A stretch of DNA of 64,000 nt from Acetobacter garciniae (GCF_017377735.1 NZ_JAFVMH010000003.1:248001-312000), one strand, 5' to 3'; shown: positions 44,114 through 52,635, numbered from the stretch's first letter. Made by a program: numbers and translations. Notes: generated by a model from the sequence alone, not told the origin.

Positions 44114-45103
44114 CTATACCGGGTGGGCCGTACTGGCCGCCCGCCTGTTGTCGGCCAGTCTGGCGGCCAGATGCAAGGCCGCGCACAGGCTGGACGGGTC
44201 GGCCTTGCCCTGCCCCGCGATATCGAAGGCCGTGCCATGATCGGGCGACGTGCGGATAATGGGCAGCCCCAGCGTGACATTCACCCCCTCATCCATTTCC
44301 AGCGTCTTGATCGGGATCAGCGCCTGGTCATGGTACATGCACAAGGCGGCGTCGTACCGGCTGCGGGCCTGGGGCGTGAACAGGGTATCGGCGGGCAGGG
44401 GGCCTGTTACGTCCAGCCCTTCGGCGCGCAGGATCTCGATGGCGGGGATAATGATATCCAGCTCCTCCCGCCCCATCAGCCCGCCTTCCCCCGCATGGGG
44501 GTTCAAACCCGCCACCGTCAGGCGGGGCGGGGCCAGCAGCCCGAAATCGCGCGCAAGCCCACGGGCCACGGTGCGCGCGGTGCGTACGATCAGCTCGGTA
44601 TTAAGCTGGTCCAGCGCCTTGCGCAGGGCCACGTGTACCGTCACCGGCACCACCCGCAGGGACGGGCCCGCCAGCATCATCACATCCTGGCCCGGCACGC
44701 CGCACAGTTCCGCCAGGAAACTGGTATGGCCAGGATGGGTGAAATCCGCACTTTGCACCACATCCTTGCTGATGGGGTTGGTGACGACGGCACTGGCCTG
44801 CCCGCGCAATGCCAGGTCCACCCCCATGCGGATACTGTCCAGAATGGCCGGCCCGTTCCGCCGGTCCGGCTTGCCGGGAATGGCGGGGGCAACCAGTGGC
44901 AACGGCAGGACGGGCACCGCATGGCCGAACACCGCACCGGCCTGCGCCAGGTCGTGTATGGGCTGCACGGGGGCGTGGGCAGCCAGCAGGCCGGGGTCTC
45001 CGATCCAGGCAAAGGCCGGGCCCCCCTTATGCAGGGCATGCCAGCTCTTGCCCGTAATTTCGGGGCCGATGCCCGAAGGATCGCCCTGGGTCAGGACCAG
45101 CAT
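44114..45103 (-). CDS. pdxA: 4-hydroxythreonine-4-phosphate dehydrogenase
   Basis: 329 residues; the start at 45103 has GGAGA at seven bases, while 45118 and 45130 lie upstream without a site. Landmarks: LTQGDPSGIGPEIT, VVTNPISKDVV, FTHPGHTSFLAELCG, NPHAGEGGLMGREE and MYHDQALIPIKTL with the metal-binding His. Supplies the amino-ketone partner for PdxJ. Probably the first gene of the pdxA-pdxJ-membrane protein-anmK transcript. Confidence 0.94.
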   Translation of the reverse strand: MLVLTQGDPSGIGPEITGKSWHALHKGGPAFAWIGDPGLLAAHAPVQPIHDLAQAGAVFGHAVPVLPLPLVAPAIPGKPDRRNGPAILDSIRMGVDLALRGQASAVVTNPISKDVVQSADFTHPGHTSFLAELCGVPGQDVMMLAGPSLRVVPVTVHVALRKALDQLNTELIVRTARTVARGLARDFGLLAPPRLTVAGLNPHAGEGGLMGREELDIIIPAIEILRAEGLDVTGPLPADTLFTPQARSRYDAALCMYHDQALIPIKTLEMDEGVNVTLGLPIIRTSPDHGTAFDIAGQGKADPSSLCAALHLAARLADNRRAASTAHPV

Positions 45104-45432
45104 GCCGCATCTCCACATCAGGTGCCCCATCTTCGGGGTAGGACGGGCAAGAAAACCTCAGAAAAAGGCTGGCGTAAAGGTGCCCGGGAACGGGTGCGCC
45201 AGATTGGGCCACGCCGGGCCGGACCATCTGCACCGCCCGGAGCGCAGGGCCTGACCGGTTTGCGGCTATGAAGCAGGCATGGCGGCGGCCCATCGCGTGC
45301 GGGATCATGCAGCGGGCTGCGGGTAAATTCTCTACAGGCCTGTTTTTTCATGCGTTCGGGGCGCAGGGTCGGTATGATGCAGCGGCGGCGATCCGCCTTG
45401 TTCTTTAAGACCGATAAGGCTACGAGTGTGGC
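45104..45432. other. 329-base promoter gap between divergent pdxA and lapA
   Basis: No coding frame with a ribosome binding site. Expected to carry both promoters; no structured RNA is recognised. Confidence 0.4.
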
Positions 45433-45819
45433 ATGATCAGGCTTGTTATTGTTGTTCCGTTCCTGCTGGCGCTTGTTGTTTTCAGCGCCAGTAATCAGGA
45501 CCCGCTGGATATGTGGCTGCTGACCTATAGCTGGAAAAGCTCGGCCGGGGTTCTGGCGCTGCTGGTGGCGGCCCTGGCCTTCCTGCTTGGGGCGTTCTGC
45601 CTGTGGGTGGTGGAACTGCGCCAGCGCCGCCGCGCGCGCAAGGCGGAACAGCAGGTCCGGGAATTGCAGGCCCAGCTTGCCCAGGTCCAGGCCCAGTTGC
45701 AGGCACAACTGCAAGCGCAGATGCAGACCTTCGCACCACCGGGCCCCCAAGGGGCCGACGGGCAGCCTTTGTCTTCGGCACCCGTGATCACGCCAGGTGG
45801 AAGCGTGACCCATGACTGA
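45433..45819 (+). CDS. lapA: LapA-family (DUF1049) membrane protein
   Basis: 128 residues. Two membrane segments (VVPFLLALVVFSASN and the region around residues 38-60), then a basic stretch and a coiled coil of QAQLAQVQAQLQ repeats. LapA-like proteins take part in envelope lipopolysaccharide assembly and control with LapB. LapB is not present here. It overlaps pyrF by eight bases, as it does in several alphaproteobacteria. Confidence 0.8.
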   Translation: MIRLVIVVPFLLALVVFSASNQDPLDMWLLTYSWKSSAGVLALLVAALAFLLGAFCLWVVELRQRRRARKAEQQVRELQAQLAQVQAQLQAQLQAQMQTFAPPGPQGADGQPLSSAPVITPGGSVTHD

Positions 45820-46540
45820 CGGCGTTCAGACTGATGGCGCACGCCGCACGGGGCTGATTGTCGCACTCGATACGCAAAGCCCCGCGCAGGCCCGGCAATG
45901 GGCGACGCAGGTTGGCGCGGCCGCAGGAATGCTCAAGCTGGGTATGGAATTCGCCTATGCCGCGGGCTTTGGTGCCGTGGCCGAGGTGGCGGCGGCGCGC
46001 CCGATCTTTCTTGACCTCAAGCTGCACGATATTCCCAACACAGTGGCCTCTGCCATCAAGGCGCTGTCCTATCTGCGGCCGCGCATGCTCACCCTGCATG
46101 CCAGCGGCGGCCAGGCGATGATGGAGGCTGCCCGCAAGGCCTGTGACGAGGCATTTCCCCAAGGCGCGCGACCCGTGCTGTTGGCGGTGACGGTGCTGAC
46201 CAGCATGGATGACCAGGGCCTGGCGGCGATAGGTGTCGCTGACGGCACGGCGGCTCAGGTCGGGCGGCTGGGCAGGATCGCTGTGCGTTCGGGCATGGAT
46301 GGGCTGGTCTGTTCCGCACAGGAACTGACCCTGCTGCGTGATGCGTTGGGGGAGACGCCGGTTCTCGTCACCCCCGGTATTCGCCCCGCCGGGGCCAGCA
46401 AGGGCGATCAGAAACGGGTCATGACCCCGGCACAGGCGCGTGCCGCCGGGGCGGACTGGATCGTGGTGGGCCGGCCCATTACCCAGGCGGCCGATCCGGG
46501 CGCTGCTGCTGCTGCCATTGCGGCTGAACTGGCTGGCTGA
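45812..46540 (+). CDS. pyrF: Orotidine 5-phosphate decarboxylase
   Basis: 242 residues. Active-site cluster DLKLHDIPNTV with the Lys/Asp pair, IVALDTQSPAQA, VTVLTSMDD, VCSAQEL and VTPGIRPAG near the C-terminus. It makes UMP. Lies between lapA (overlapping by eight bases) and trpF (two bases on), so the three form one transcript. Confidence 0.95.
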   Translation: MTDGVQTDGARRTGLIVALDTQSPAQARQWATQVGAAAGMLKLGMEFAYAAGFGAVAEVAAARPIFLDLKLHDIPNTVASAIKALSYLRPRMLTLHASGGQAMMEAARKACDEAFPQGARPVLLAVTVLTSMDDQGLAAIGVADGTAAQVGRLGRIAVRSGMDGLVCSAQELTLLRDALGETPVLVTPGIRPAGASKGDQKRVMTPAQARAAGADWIVVGRPITQAADPGAAAAAIAAELAG

Positions 46541-46542
46541 GC

Positions 46543-47196
46543 ATGACCGCCGCGGCTGACCCGGTATCGGGCGTTAAAATCTGCGGCTTGACGGAACCCG
46601 CGGGGTTCGACGCCTGTGTGGAGCACGGGGCGGATTGGGTTGGCTTCGTGTTTTTCCAGCGCTCTCCCCGTTTCGTCACGCCAGCACAGGCGGGGCTGCT
46701 TTCTGCCCGCACAAAAGGGGGGCCGGGCCGCGTGGGGCTGTTTGTCCAGCCTGATGAGCAGGCCATAGCCGACACATTGCGCCATGTCGCACTCGATGTC
46801 CTTCAGGTCTATGGCGTGGACGACCAGCAGGCCCACGCCATTGCCCAGCGCTTTGGCCTGCCGGTATGGCTGTCCCGCCCGGTTGCCACGCGCGCCGATC
46901 TGCCCGTCACCACCCTGGCGCAACGCGTGCTGGTCGAACCCCGTCCCCCCGCTTCCGCCACGCGGCCGGGGGGTAATGCGCAGCAGCTCGACTGGGCGTT
47001 GCTGGCAGGCTGGCAGCCGGATTTCCGCTGGATGCTGGCAGGTGGGCTGACCCCGCAAAACGTGGCCACGGCCATAGGCCAGACAGGAGCCCCCGCGGTC
47101 GATACGTCATCCGGGGTGGAAAGTGCGCCCGGCATCAAGGACGGCTCTGCCATCGCAGCATTCATCCGCAATGCCCGGGCCGCGTTGCGCGGCTGA
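46543..47196 (+). CDS. trpF: Phosphoribosylanthranilate isomerase
   Basis: 217 residues, starting two bases after the pyrF stop. Landmarks: VKICGLTEPAGFD with the catalytic Cys, DWVGFVFFQRSPRFVTP, VGLFVQPD, the catalytic Asp region DVLQVYG, and VDTSSGVESAPGIKD. Third step of tryptophan synthesis from anthranilate. In related genomes trpB and trpA often follow; here the tRNA-Ser and a prophage lie next instead. Confidence 0.94.
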   Translation: MTAAADPVSGVKICGLTEPAGFDACVEHGADWVGFVFFQRSPRFVTPAQAGLLSARTKGGPGRVGLFVQPDEQAIADTLRHVALDVLQVYGVDDQQAHAIAQRFGLPVWLSRPVATRADLPVTTLAQRVLVEPRPPASATRPGGNAQQLDWALLAGWQPDFRWMLAGGLTPQNVATAIGQTGAPAVDTSSGVESAPGIKDGSAIAAFIRNARAALRG

Positions 47197-47322
47197 AAAC
47201 CCCCGTGCGACCTGCACCAAAACGCAATGGTGCATGAAGGGTGCCGACAGGCAAAAAAGCACACGCGCATACGCTTTCCCTCTTGCCTGATCCGATAATC
47301 TTGCTATTACCTCTCTCGCGCT

Positions 47323-47413
47323 GGAGAGATGGCCGAGCGGCTTAAGGCGCACGCTTGGAAAGCGTGTGTACGTTAATAGCGTACCGAGGGTTCGAATCCC
47401 TCTCTCTCCGCCA
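47323..47413 (+). tRNA. tRNA-Ser (anticodon GGA)
   Basis: 91 bases with the long variable arm expected for Ser. Acceptor GGAGAGA / TCTCTCC, anticodon loop TTGGAAA (anticodon GGA) on stem CACGC / GCGTG, T arm GAGGGTTCGAATCCCTC, encoded CCA. A phage integrase follows directly. Confidence 0.97.
47384..47413. other. Putative prophage attachment site (3-prime end of tRNA-Ser)
   Basis: The T arm and acceptor 3-prime half of tRNA-Ser, from ACCGAGGGTTCGAATCC on. P4-type integrases most often use this part of a tRNA. The second copy would lie beyond the right edge, so the crossover is not confirmed. Confidence 0.45.
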
Positions 47414-47526
47414 GATATCATTCCCATGAATATCCAGAACTTCCCGCAGGCCTTGATTTCCTAAGGTTTTTGCGCTTTCTGTATTCCCACGTGTTCCCGT
47501 TTTATTCCGTATAAGCCCGGCAGTTT

Positions 47527-47567
47527 GTGGGTAACGCGTGGGTAAAATTTCCGGGCATGTGGGTAAC
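47527..47567. repeat. Three direct repeats, possible integrase arm sites
   Basis: GTGGGTAAC at 47527 and 47559 and GTGGGTAA at 47538, just before the integrase start. Short direct repeats beside the attachment site are typical arm-type binding sites for the integrase N-terminal domain. Confidence 0.5.
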
Positions 47568-47574
47568 GAAGCAC

Positions 47575-48810
47575 ATGCTGACAGATACCAAGATCAAGAC
47601 TGCCAAGGCGCAGGAAAAGGCCTACAGGCTCGCAGATAGCGAAGGCCTGTTCATTCATGTGATGCCGACTGGCAAGAAGTTCTGGCGCATGCGCTACCGG
47701 GCGTCCAGCGGGAAAGAGCAGACCCTGACGTTTGGGCCGTATCCGGCTGTGTCCCTACGTGATGCGCGTGCCATGCGTGACAGTGCCAAGGACATGATGC
47801 GGCACGGGATCGATCCAAGTCAGGCGGGTAAGCTTTCACCAGTTCTGGCTGCGTCCAGGGAGGAAGACAGTTTCGAGACCGTGGCCCGGGAATGGTACGC
47901 CCTGCGACGCGATCTGTGGCGCCCGCGGCATGCTCATGACGTGATCCATAGTCTTGAGCGCGATGTGTTCCCGTTGATCGGCAAGTTGCCGCCTGCCCAG
48001 ATCAATGCACGGGTGGTACTTCATGTGCTCAACCAGATCGAGGAACGCGGGGCTATCGAAACAGCGCACCGGGTCCGGCAGCGGATGAGTGACGTCTTTG
48101 TCCACGCCATTGCGACTGGACGCGCGGATAACGACCCTGCAACCGTTGTGAAGGCCGCTCTTCGGCCTGTCCAGCACGGCCGCCAGCCCGCGATTACGGA
48201 TTTGGCGCAGGCCCGGGAGATGATAGCGAAGGTCGAAGGCAGCCCAGCCCACCCGGTGACGTTGCTGGCGCTGCGTCTGTTGTATCTGACGGCCGTCAGG
48301 CCGGGGGAAATTAGGGGGGCATTGTGGGAGGAGTTCCATGACCTGGACGGCCCCGAACCACTATGGATCATTCCGGCCGAACGCATGAAGATGGGCCGTG
48401 ACCACATTGTGCCGTTGAGCCCCCAGGCAGTCGAGGTTGTGCAGGCCGTGCGCCCGTTTTCAGAACGCTGGGCGCATCTATTCCCAAATGCCAGGCGCCC
48501 GAGGGTTCCAATGTGCGAGAATGCTCTCGGCTACCTATTGAACCGGGCTGGCTATCATGGACGGCATGTGCCGCATGGCTTTCGGTCTACGTTCTCCAGC
48601 GTGATGAATGAGCGGCACCCGCAGGACCATGCGGTGATTGAGCTGATGCTCGCTCATGTTTCGAGAGACAAGGTGGCTGGGGCCTACAACCGGGCGCTGC
48701 ATCTCTCTCGCAGGAGAGAGTTATCCCGAATCTGGATGGAACTGATTTTAGAGGGCCAAGTCGATACAAAAACCTTGGTCAGCGGAAGGCGCAAACCTAT
48801 GGCTGGCTGA
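47575..48810 (+). CDS. Prophage integrase, P4-type tyrosine recombinase
   Basis: 411 residues from 47575; ATG at 47557 is possible. N-terminal arm-binding domain (DUF4102) with LTDTKIKTAKAQEKAYRLAD and LTFGPYPAVSLRDAR. Catalytic Arg in VRPGEIRGALWEE, HGFRSTFSS box, and Tyr in GAYNRALHLS. Inserts phage DNA at the tRNA-Ser 3-prime end. Transcribed away from the tRNA, opposite in direction to the early genes. Confidence 0.92.
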   Translation: MLTDTKIKTAKAQEKAYRLADSEGLFIHVMPTGKKFWRMRYRASSGKEQTLTFGPYPAVSLRDARAMRDSAKDMMRHGIDPSQAGKLSPVLAASREEDSFETVAREWYALRRDLWRPRHAHDVIHSLERDVFPLIGKLPPAQINARVVLHVLNQIEERGAIETAHRVRQRMSDVFVHAIATGRADNDPATVVKAALRPVQHGRQPAITDLAQAREMIAKVEGSPAHPVTLLALRLLYLTAVRPGEIRGALWEEFHDLDGPEPLWIIPAERMKMGRDHIVPLSPQAVEVVQAVRPFSERWAHLFPNARRPRVPMCENALGYLLNRAGYHGRHVPHGFRSTFSSVMNERHPQDHAVIELMLAHVSRDKVAGAYNRALHLSRRRELSRIWMELILEGQVDTKTLVSGRRKPMAG

Positions 48811-49050
48811 TTAATCGTTCTCTTGCCGTGCCTGGATCGGCACGTTTGTGGGCAGTTCCGGAATGCTCACGCCCTGCCGCAACGGGTCCACGGCGTCTGC
48901 GGCTGCGACGGCTGCGACAATGGCCCGTCTGAATTCCTCTGCGGCATAGGAAGAAACATCCTTCCATTGCTCAAAGGTCTGCCCGTTTTCATGCTGGGTT
49001 GTGTGTTGCCACGCGGCTTTGAGAGCTGCCTCAATGCGTGGGTCAGTCAT
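48811..49050 (-). CDS. Small phage protein, unknown
   Basis: 79 residues, GGAGTAGG before the ATG at 49050. Acidic and helical, with EEFRRAIVAAVAAADAV near the C-terminus. The last gene of the leftward operon; its stop lies at the integrase stop, so the two converge. Confidence 0.6.
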   Translation of the reverse strand: MTDPRIEAALKAAWQHTTQHENGQTFEQWKDVSSYAAEEFRRAIVAAVAAADAVDPLRQGVSIPELPTNVPIQARQEND

Positions 49051-49057
49051 GGATTGC

Positions 49058-49561
49058 CTACTCCGTTATCTTCACCACTTCAGCCGTTGCTGCGCCGGTC
49101 CACTTCTTGGGTGGCGATTTTTCCCGCTCTGCCAATTCCAGGGCCTTCCCAACGGCGCCAAAAGTGTCAGAGGGGAAAATTCCTCTATCGCAGTGCGGGC
49201 AGGTTGGTACGGTTCCCCGCCTGCGCCATGCCGTCTCGATAGTTTGGGCGGCTTTGAGCCGCAGGGTCTTTGTTTCGCGTTTCCTTTGTAAGGCCTGCAT
49301 CCTGCGCAGCTTTTCATATTCGCGTCGATATTGGGTTATGAGCATTCCAAGAGCCCAATATGCGGATACCTGCTTTTTACAATCGTCGCATGTGCAGGTG
49401 TGTCCGTTGTCATCCATGACAAGGCTTCGGTGCGGACAATCTTTGCCGATCGCAATGCCATCATACCCCGATTTCGTGCGCTCTATGCGGTAGTCGCCAA
49501 TGTTGACGACGTTATGAGGCATTTCTTTCAGGTCATCCGAGTTGGCTTCATCCTCTGTCAT
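49058..49561 (-). CDS. Phage protein with two Cys-pair zinc-binding motifs
   Basis: 167 residues from 49561 (GGGAG upstream). A first CTCDDCKKQ and a later CPHCDRG motif lie about 60 residues apart, around a long basic helix rich in Arg/Gln (REYEKLRRMQALQRKRETK). Not recognised. The start overlaps the previous gene by 14 bases. Confidence 0.6.
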   Translation of the reverse strand: MTEDEANSDDLKEMPHNVVNIGDYRIERTKSGYDGIAIGKDCPHRSLVMDDNGHTCTCDDCKKQVSAYWALGMLITQYRREYEKLRRMQALQRKRETKTLRLKAAQTIETAWRRRGTVPTCPHCDRGIFPSDTFGAVGKALELAEREKSPPKKWTGAATAEVVKITE

Positions 49562-49940
49562 TGTCGAACTCCCGCGCCGCGTCGATGGCTTTTGTCGCTG
49601 CCTGCTCTGCTTCTGCGCGCGTAGAATATTCGTGAATTTCTCCATCCTTATCTTGGAACGCAAAGAAGATACGAATATCAGCAGCCTCAGCAGTTTCTAT
49701 GATTTCAAAAGGCTTTGTCTCGCAAAGCATGTCAGCCATATCGGCATGACCGCTTTCAGGGTCATCAACCATGTAAAACCATGTATGCCGCTTGGCGATC
49801 TCCGCCCGCACGCGCTGCTCTGCCCGACGCTCGGCTTCGAGGATGTATTTCCGGGCAAGTTTAATACATTCATCAATATCGGCGTACTGGTTAAACAGTG
49901 CGACCGATAAATGAGAAATCTGCTCCTCTCTCGTCCTCAT
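49548..49940 (-). CDS. Phage hypothetical protein
   Basis: 130 residues, start at 49940 with AAAGGAAA. The N-terminal half is a charged helix (ILEAERRAEQRVRAEIAK); the C-terminal half has a small beta-rich segment, IRIFFAFQDKDGEIHEYSTRAEAEQAATKAID (quoted only by its edges: FAFQDKDGEIHEYSTRAEAE), of the type seen in small phage proteins binding nothing known. Four-base overlap with the gene above it. Confidence 0.55.
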   Translation of the reverse strand: MRTREEQISHLSVALFNQYADIDECIKLARKYILEAERRAEQRVRAEIAKRHTWFYMVDDPESGHADMADMLCETKPFEIIETAEAADIRIFFAFQDKDGEIHEYSTRAEAEQAATKAIDAAREFDNDRG

Positions 49941-50233
49941 GCCACTTTCCTTTCTGCCGGAACAAACTGTCTCCGCCGAACTCGGCCGGTATACCCGCAC
50001 TCGCGGCATCCACTTCCGCGCTCTGGCACCGTGGTCATTTCTGGGTATTCATTGCATCCAGTGCAGTGTTGGGACCACGATATCATCTCGCACAGGTCGA
50101 TTCCGTCCCGTTCTGTTTCGATAAAAGCCCATGCCTTACGCCGGTCCAGACGAAACCCTGCAAGTGCGTCTCCCTGTTTGAAGGTGAGAGGCGTATCGGT
50201 TCCATTCTTCCTTGCTATGACGCTGCCGGTCAA
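49937..50233 (-). CDS. Phage zinc-ribbon-like protein with TTG start
   Basis: 98 residues. The start is decided by TAGGAG seven bases before a TTG at 50233, which also makes the standard four-base overlap (TTGA) with the preceding gene; the ATG at 50284 would overlap it by 55. C-terminal Cys motifs CTGCNEYP and CRECGYTGRVRRR suggest a zinc ribbon. Confidence 0.6.
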   Translation of the reverse strand: MTGSVIARKNGTDTPLTFKQGDALAGFRLDRRKAWAFIETERDGIDLCEMISWSQHCTGCNEYPEMTTVPERGSGCRECGYTGRVRRRQFVPAERKVA

Positions 50234-50625
50234 GGTGCGTCTCCTAGGTTCCGGATTTCTCGGGCAGCCTTGCGATACGCCCAAAGAACGTCATGCGCCT
50301 CTTCTCCGTAGACTTGATTTTCTTCCTCAATGAGACCGGAGATTGCCTTCGCGCACCGCCCCCTTTCCCCCGCCAGCATCTCGGTTATTTGCGTGGGGGT
50401 GAGGATGGGGCCAACATACACCCACCCGATAAGATCATATCCTTCAAGCGCATCTTCAGGGCCTTCATGATCGTATTCGACCCAGACTTGATGTTCTGAT
50501 TTCCAGTAATAGACAAGATTTCCATCGCCTTCAGGATCAGTGCAGAGAACATGGCCGCCATCCCGCTCAGGGAACATCGGCACACCGGGCCGCTCGGGGT
50601 TGGGCCAGTTTGTGGGGGTTGTCAT
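50230..50625 (-). CDS. Phage hypothetical protein
   Basis: 131 residues, AGGGAA before the ATG at 50625. The N-terminal third is Pro-rich; the middle has an aromatic acidic strand pattern (LVYYWKSEHQVWVEYDHE), and the C-terminus is helical. Not recognised. Overlaps both neighbours by four bases or so. Confidence 0.55.
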   Translation of the reverse strand: MTTPTNWPNPERPGVPMFPERDGGHVLCTDPEGDGNLVYYWKSEHQVWVEYDHEGPEDALEGYDLIGWVYVGPILTPTQITEMLAGERGRCAKAISGLIEEENQVYGEEAHDVLWAYRKAAREIRNLGDAP

Positions 50626-50948
50626 ATCGAAGATTCCCTGTCTAGGCGCTCGATTTCAGCGATTATAAGTGCGGCAGCTTTAATGAGGTTTCTACGTGGC
50701 GTAGTGGGTTTCCACCACACCTTACCCCATGGCCAGCCAGAAGGAGACAGATTACCAGACGTCACCATCCGGCCATACGCACCCGGAGCAGACGCTAGCG
50801 CGTAGTAACCGGCAGCACGGGCTAGTTCGCCTTTCACATACTCGTCGTCCTCCGCGACGCTGAATCTTTCTCTGGTGGTTTGTCGCTTACGTTCTTCCAG
50901 AATTTCCTCAGCGACTGACTCGCCGACAGATTTAAGTCGCAGCGACAT
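50622..50948 (-). CDS. Conserved small phage protein
   Basis: 108 residues from 50948 with a strong AGGAGAG. It has an EEILEERKRQTTRERFSVAEDDEYVKGELARAAGYYAL core (quoted in part: ERKRQTTRERFSVAEDDE), a recurring phage pattern, followed by Trp-rich WPWGKVWWKPTTPRRNLIKAAAL. The start overlaps the preceding Lar-like gene by one base (TGATG). Function unknown. Confidence 0.65.
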   Translation of the reverse strand: MSLRLKSVGESVAEEILEERKRQTTRERFSVAEDDEYVKGELARAAGYYALASAPGAYGRMVTSGNLSPSGWPWGKVWWKPTTPRRNLIKAAALIIAEIERLDRESSI

Positions 50949-51112
50949 CACTTCTCTCCTGCGCGGGTGTTCCATGCGGTGATGCCCTGTTCTTTGGTTT
51001 CCGCATAAGGCCCTTCGCCCCAACATTGCCGGCAGGTTACCCAATCTGCATGCTCGTGGAGCACGACGTCATTGCTCCCACAAAACGGGTAGCTCTTCAG
51101 TTCCTCGCTCAT
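50948..51112 (-). CDS. Lar-family restriction-alleviation-like small protein
   Basis: 54 residues only, missed by length filters. It reads ELKSYPFCGSNDVVLHEH, then WVTCRQCWGEGPYAETKEQG and ends AWNTRAGEK. This is the Lar layout (PFCGS, CxxC, GP.AET, AWN.R), with the first Cys of CPFC changed to Tyr. Lar of Rac prophage boosts host methylation so that phage DNA escapes type I restriction. Starts inside the preceding gene (four-base overlap). Confidence 0.7.
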   Translation of the reverse strand: MSEELKSYPFCGSNDVVLHEHADWVTCRQCWGEGPYAETKEQGITAWNTRAGEK

Positions 51113-51555
51113 GCTGCACTGCCTTCCAGGGCCGAGCTGATGTAATCCACCAGTGTTTCACCTGGGCCAGCCCAGACGGTGCAAACGATGCTGCTCTTGT
51201 TTTCGTCTGAAGTTATGGCTTCCCGCGCATGCGAAAGAGCCTCTCGTAAGCGTGCATTCTCAGCCTGCAAAGCGGCAATCGCGGCTTGGGCGTCGGAATG
51301 GCGGACGAGGGGGACTGTGCTTGTCTCGTCTGGCTTTGCGTTAATATCCGCAGTCCAGTTTGTCGGGCCCCCGTCCTCTAGCGGCAAGCCTACTGCGTCT
51401 GCATATCCAAACACCTCCAACTTCCCGCCCGTGACAGGGGTGCCGATGGGGCTCAGGCGCTCATTAAGGGTTCCTATGGGGGCGAGTAGCTTCCCGATCT
51501 GCTCATTACTCAACGGCAACCGCACGAACACGCCTGTGGGTTTCTGGTCGGTCAT
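51109..51555 (-). CDS. Phage hypothetical protein with C-terminal coiled coil
   Basis: 148 residues from 51555. The N-terminal half is loop-rich; residues 90-115 are a coiled coil (AAIAALQAENARLREALSHA), the usual layout of ea-type early phage proteins. Function unknown. Overlaps neighbours by four bases on both sides. Confidence 0.6.
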   Translation of the reverse strand: MTDQKPTGVFVRLPLSNEQIGKLLAPIGTLNERLSPIGTPVTGGKLEVFGYADAVGLPLEDGGPTNWTADINAKPDETSTVPLVRHSDAQAAIAALQAENARLREALSHAREAITSDENKSSIVCTVWAGPGETLVDYISSALEGSAA

Positions 51556-51740
51556 TGTGCTGCGTTCTCCGCGAGTTCGTTCCAGCCTTCATGTGCTAAT
51601 GCCTCGGTATCTTCCAACGGGCCTTCTTCGCCGCAGACCTGGCAGAAGCATTCGAAACCGTGGTACCCGAAGAACTCGCTTGGCCTGGTGCCAATGGTTT
51701 GGCTTGCGCAGGTCGGGCAGTTTTTTAATTCGCTGCTCAT
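51552..51740 (-). CDS. Second Lar-like zinc protein
   Basis: 62 residues: ELKNCPTCASQTIGTRPSEF, CQVCGEEGPLEDTEALAH, GWNELAEN. The spacing (CPxC, then CxxCGxEGP...E, then a Trp/Asn end) matches the Lar family, and all four Cys are present. A paralogue of the Lar-like gene at 50948, separated by one gene. Confidence 0.65.
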   Translation of the reverse strand: MSSELKNCPTCASQTIGTRPSEFFGYHGFECFCQVCGEEGPLEDTEALAHEGWNELAENAAQ

Positions 51741-51928
51741 GCTGCGGCCTCTGCGTGCTTATCCACCCAGTTGCGGACGTCGCTTTCGCGCCACCGCACG
51801 CAGCGCGTGGTGAAGCGGATGGGGGAGGGGAATGTGCCTTCCTGCATCCAGCGGTAGATGGTCGTGCATTTGATGTTGACCATCTGCTCGACCTCTTTGC
51901 GGGTCATCATCCGATCAGTGTTTGTCAT
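51737..51928 (-). CDS. AlpA-family DNA-binding regulator
   Basis: 63 residues. Typical AlpA/excisionase-type helix-turn-helix: MTRKEVEQMVNIKCTTIYRWMQEGTFPSPIRF (quoted in part: KEVEQMVNIKCTTIYRWMQE) and a WRESDVRNWVDKH end. Such proteins regulate prophage excision genes or act as recombination directionality factors. Located within the leftward operon upstream of the integrase. Confidence 0.85.
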   Translation of the reverse strand: MTNTDRMMTRKEVEQMVNIKCTTIYRWMQEGTFPSPIRFTTRCVRWRESDVRNWVDKHAEAAA

Positions 51929-52635
51929 GACCCTGCTCCCAGGTATCGGGTTTCACGGATCTGGCTTTTTTTATCGGCCTGGACGCCAGCATGCAGGCGG
52001 GTCTTTTGGCCGTCTCTGATGCCGTCCCGCCAGGCGTCACTGGAATCGCTGGCACTCAGGCCGGATCCGCGTTGCTCCATGGTGCCTAGGCGGGGGAATT
52101 TCTGGCTCGTGAAAAGCGTCGTCAGGCGCTTTTCCTTTTCAGAAAGCTTTTCCTCAACAATGTTTTTGCTGACGCCATGCACCCAGCCTTCGCAGTAGGT
52201 GTCCGCCTTGGCCGCACGCCGCCCAGGGTTTCGTTCCTGCAATATGGCGGTAAAGATGTATTCGGCACGCCTGGTCTTGAGCAGACGGGCCAGAACGCTC
52301 CAACTGTACGCGGAAATCTGCGCCTTGGAGTTTGGCCCCAGCCACAGCACTGTTGCATCGGAGAAAATGGCTTTGCATCCGAAAGCCTTTTCAACGACAT
52401 TGGCAAGCATTCCGCCGTAAATTGGCAGCTTGTGCCCAGGCTTTATGAGAATGATCAAGCTTTCGACCGTGGTGTAGTCTGCCAGGTCGAGGTCATCTTC
52501 CGTGATGGCGAGTTCACGCATCATTTCCTGGGCTTTTGCCAGGGCGGCCGCGGCCTCGTGCTCGTTTGCGCTACGGCTGAGTGCGAGTAGCCTTTTCAGC
52601 CGCTCCATCATTTTTTTCTTTTGATCTTCGGTCAT
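51925..52635 (-). CDS. DUF2786-domain protein
   Basis: 236 residues. N-terminal DUF2786: RLKRLLALSRSANEHEAAAALAKAQEMM and the acidic LAITEDDLD. The middle domain (residues 65-165) has a WLGPNSKAQISAYSWSVLARLL helix region, as in DUF7168. Common in phages and islands; no function known. Overlaps the AlpA gene by four bases. Confidence 0.8.
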   Translation of the reverse strand: MTEDQKKKMMERLKRLLALSRSANEHEAAAALAKAQEMMRELAITEDDLDLADYTTVESLIILIKPGHKLPIYGGMLANVVEKAFGCKAIFSDATVLWLGPNSKAQISAYSWSVLARLLKTRRAEYIFTAILQERNPGRRAAKADTYCEGWVHGVSKNIVEEKLSEKEKRLTTLFTSQKFPRLGTMEQRGSGLSASDSSDAWRDGIRDGQKTRLHAGVQADKKSQIRETRYLGAGS

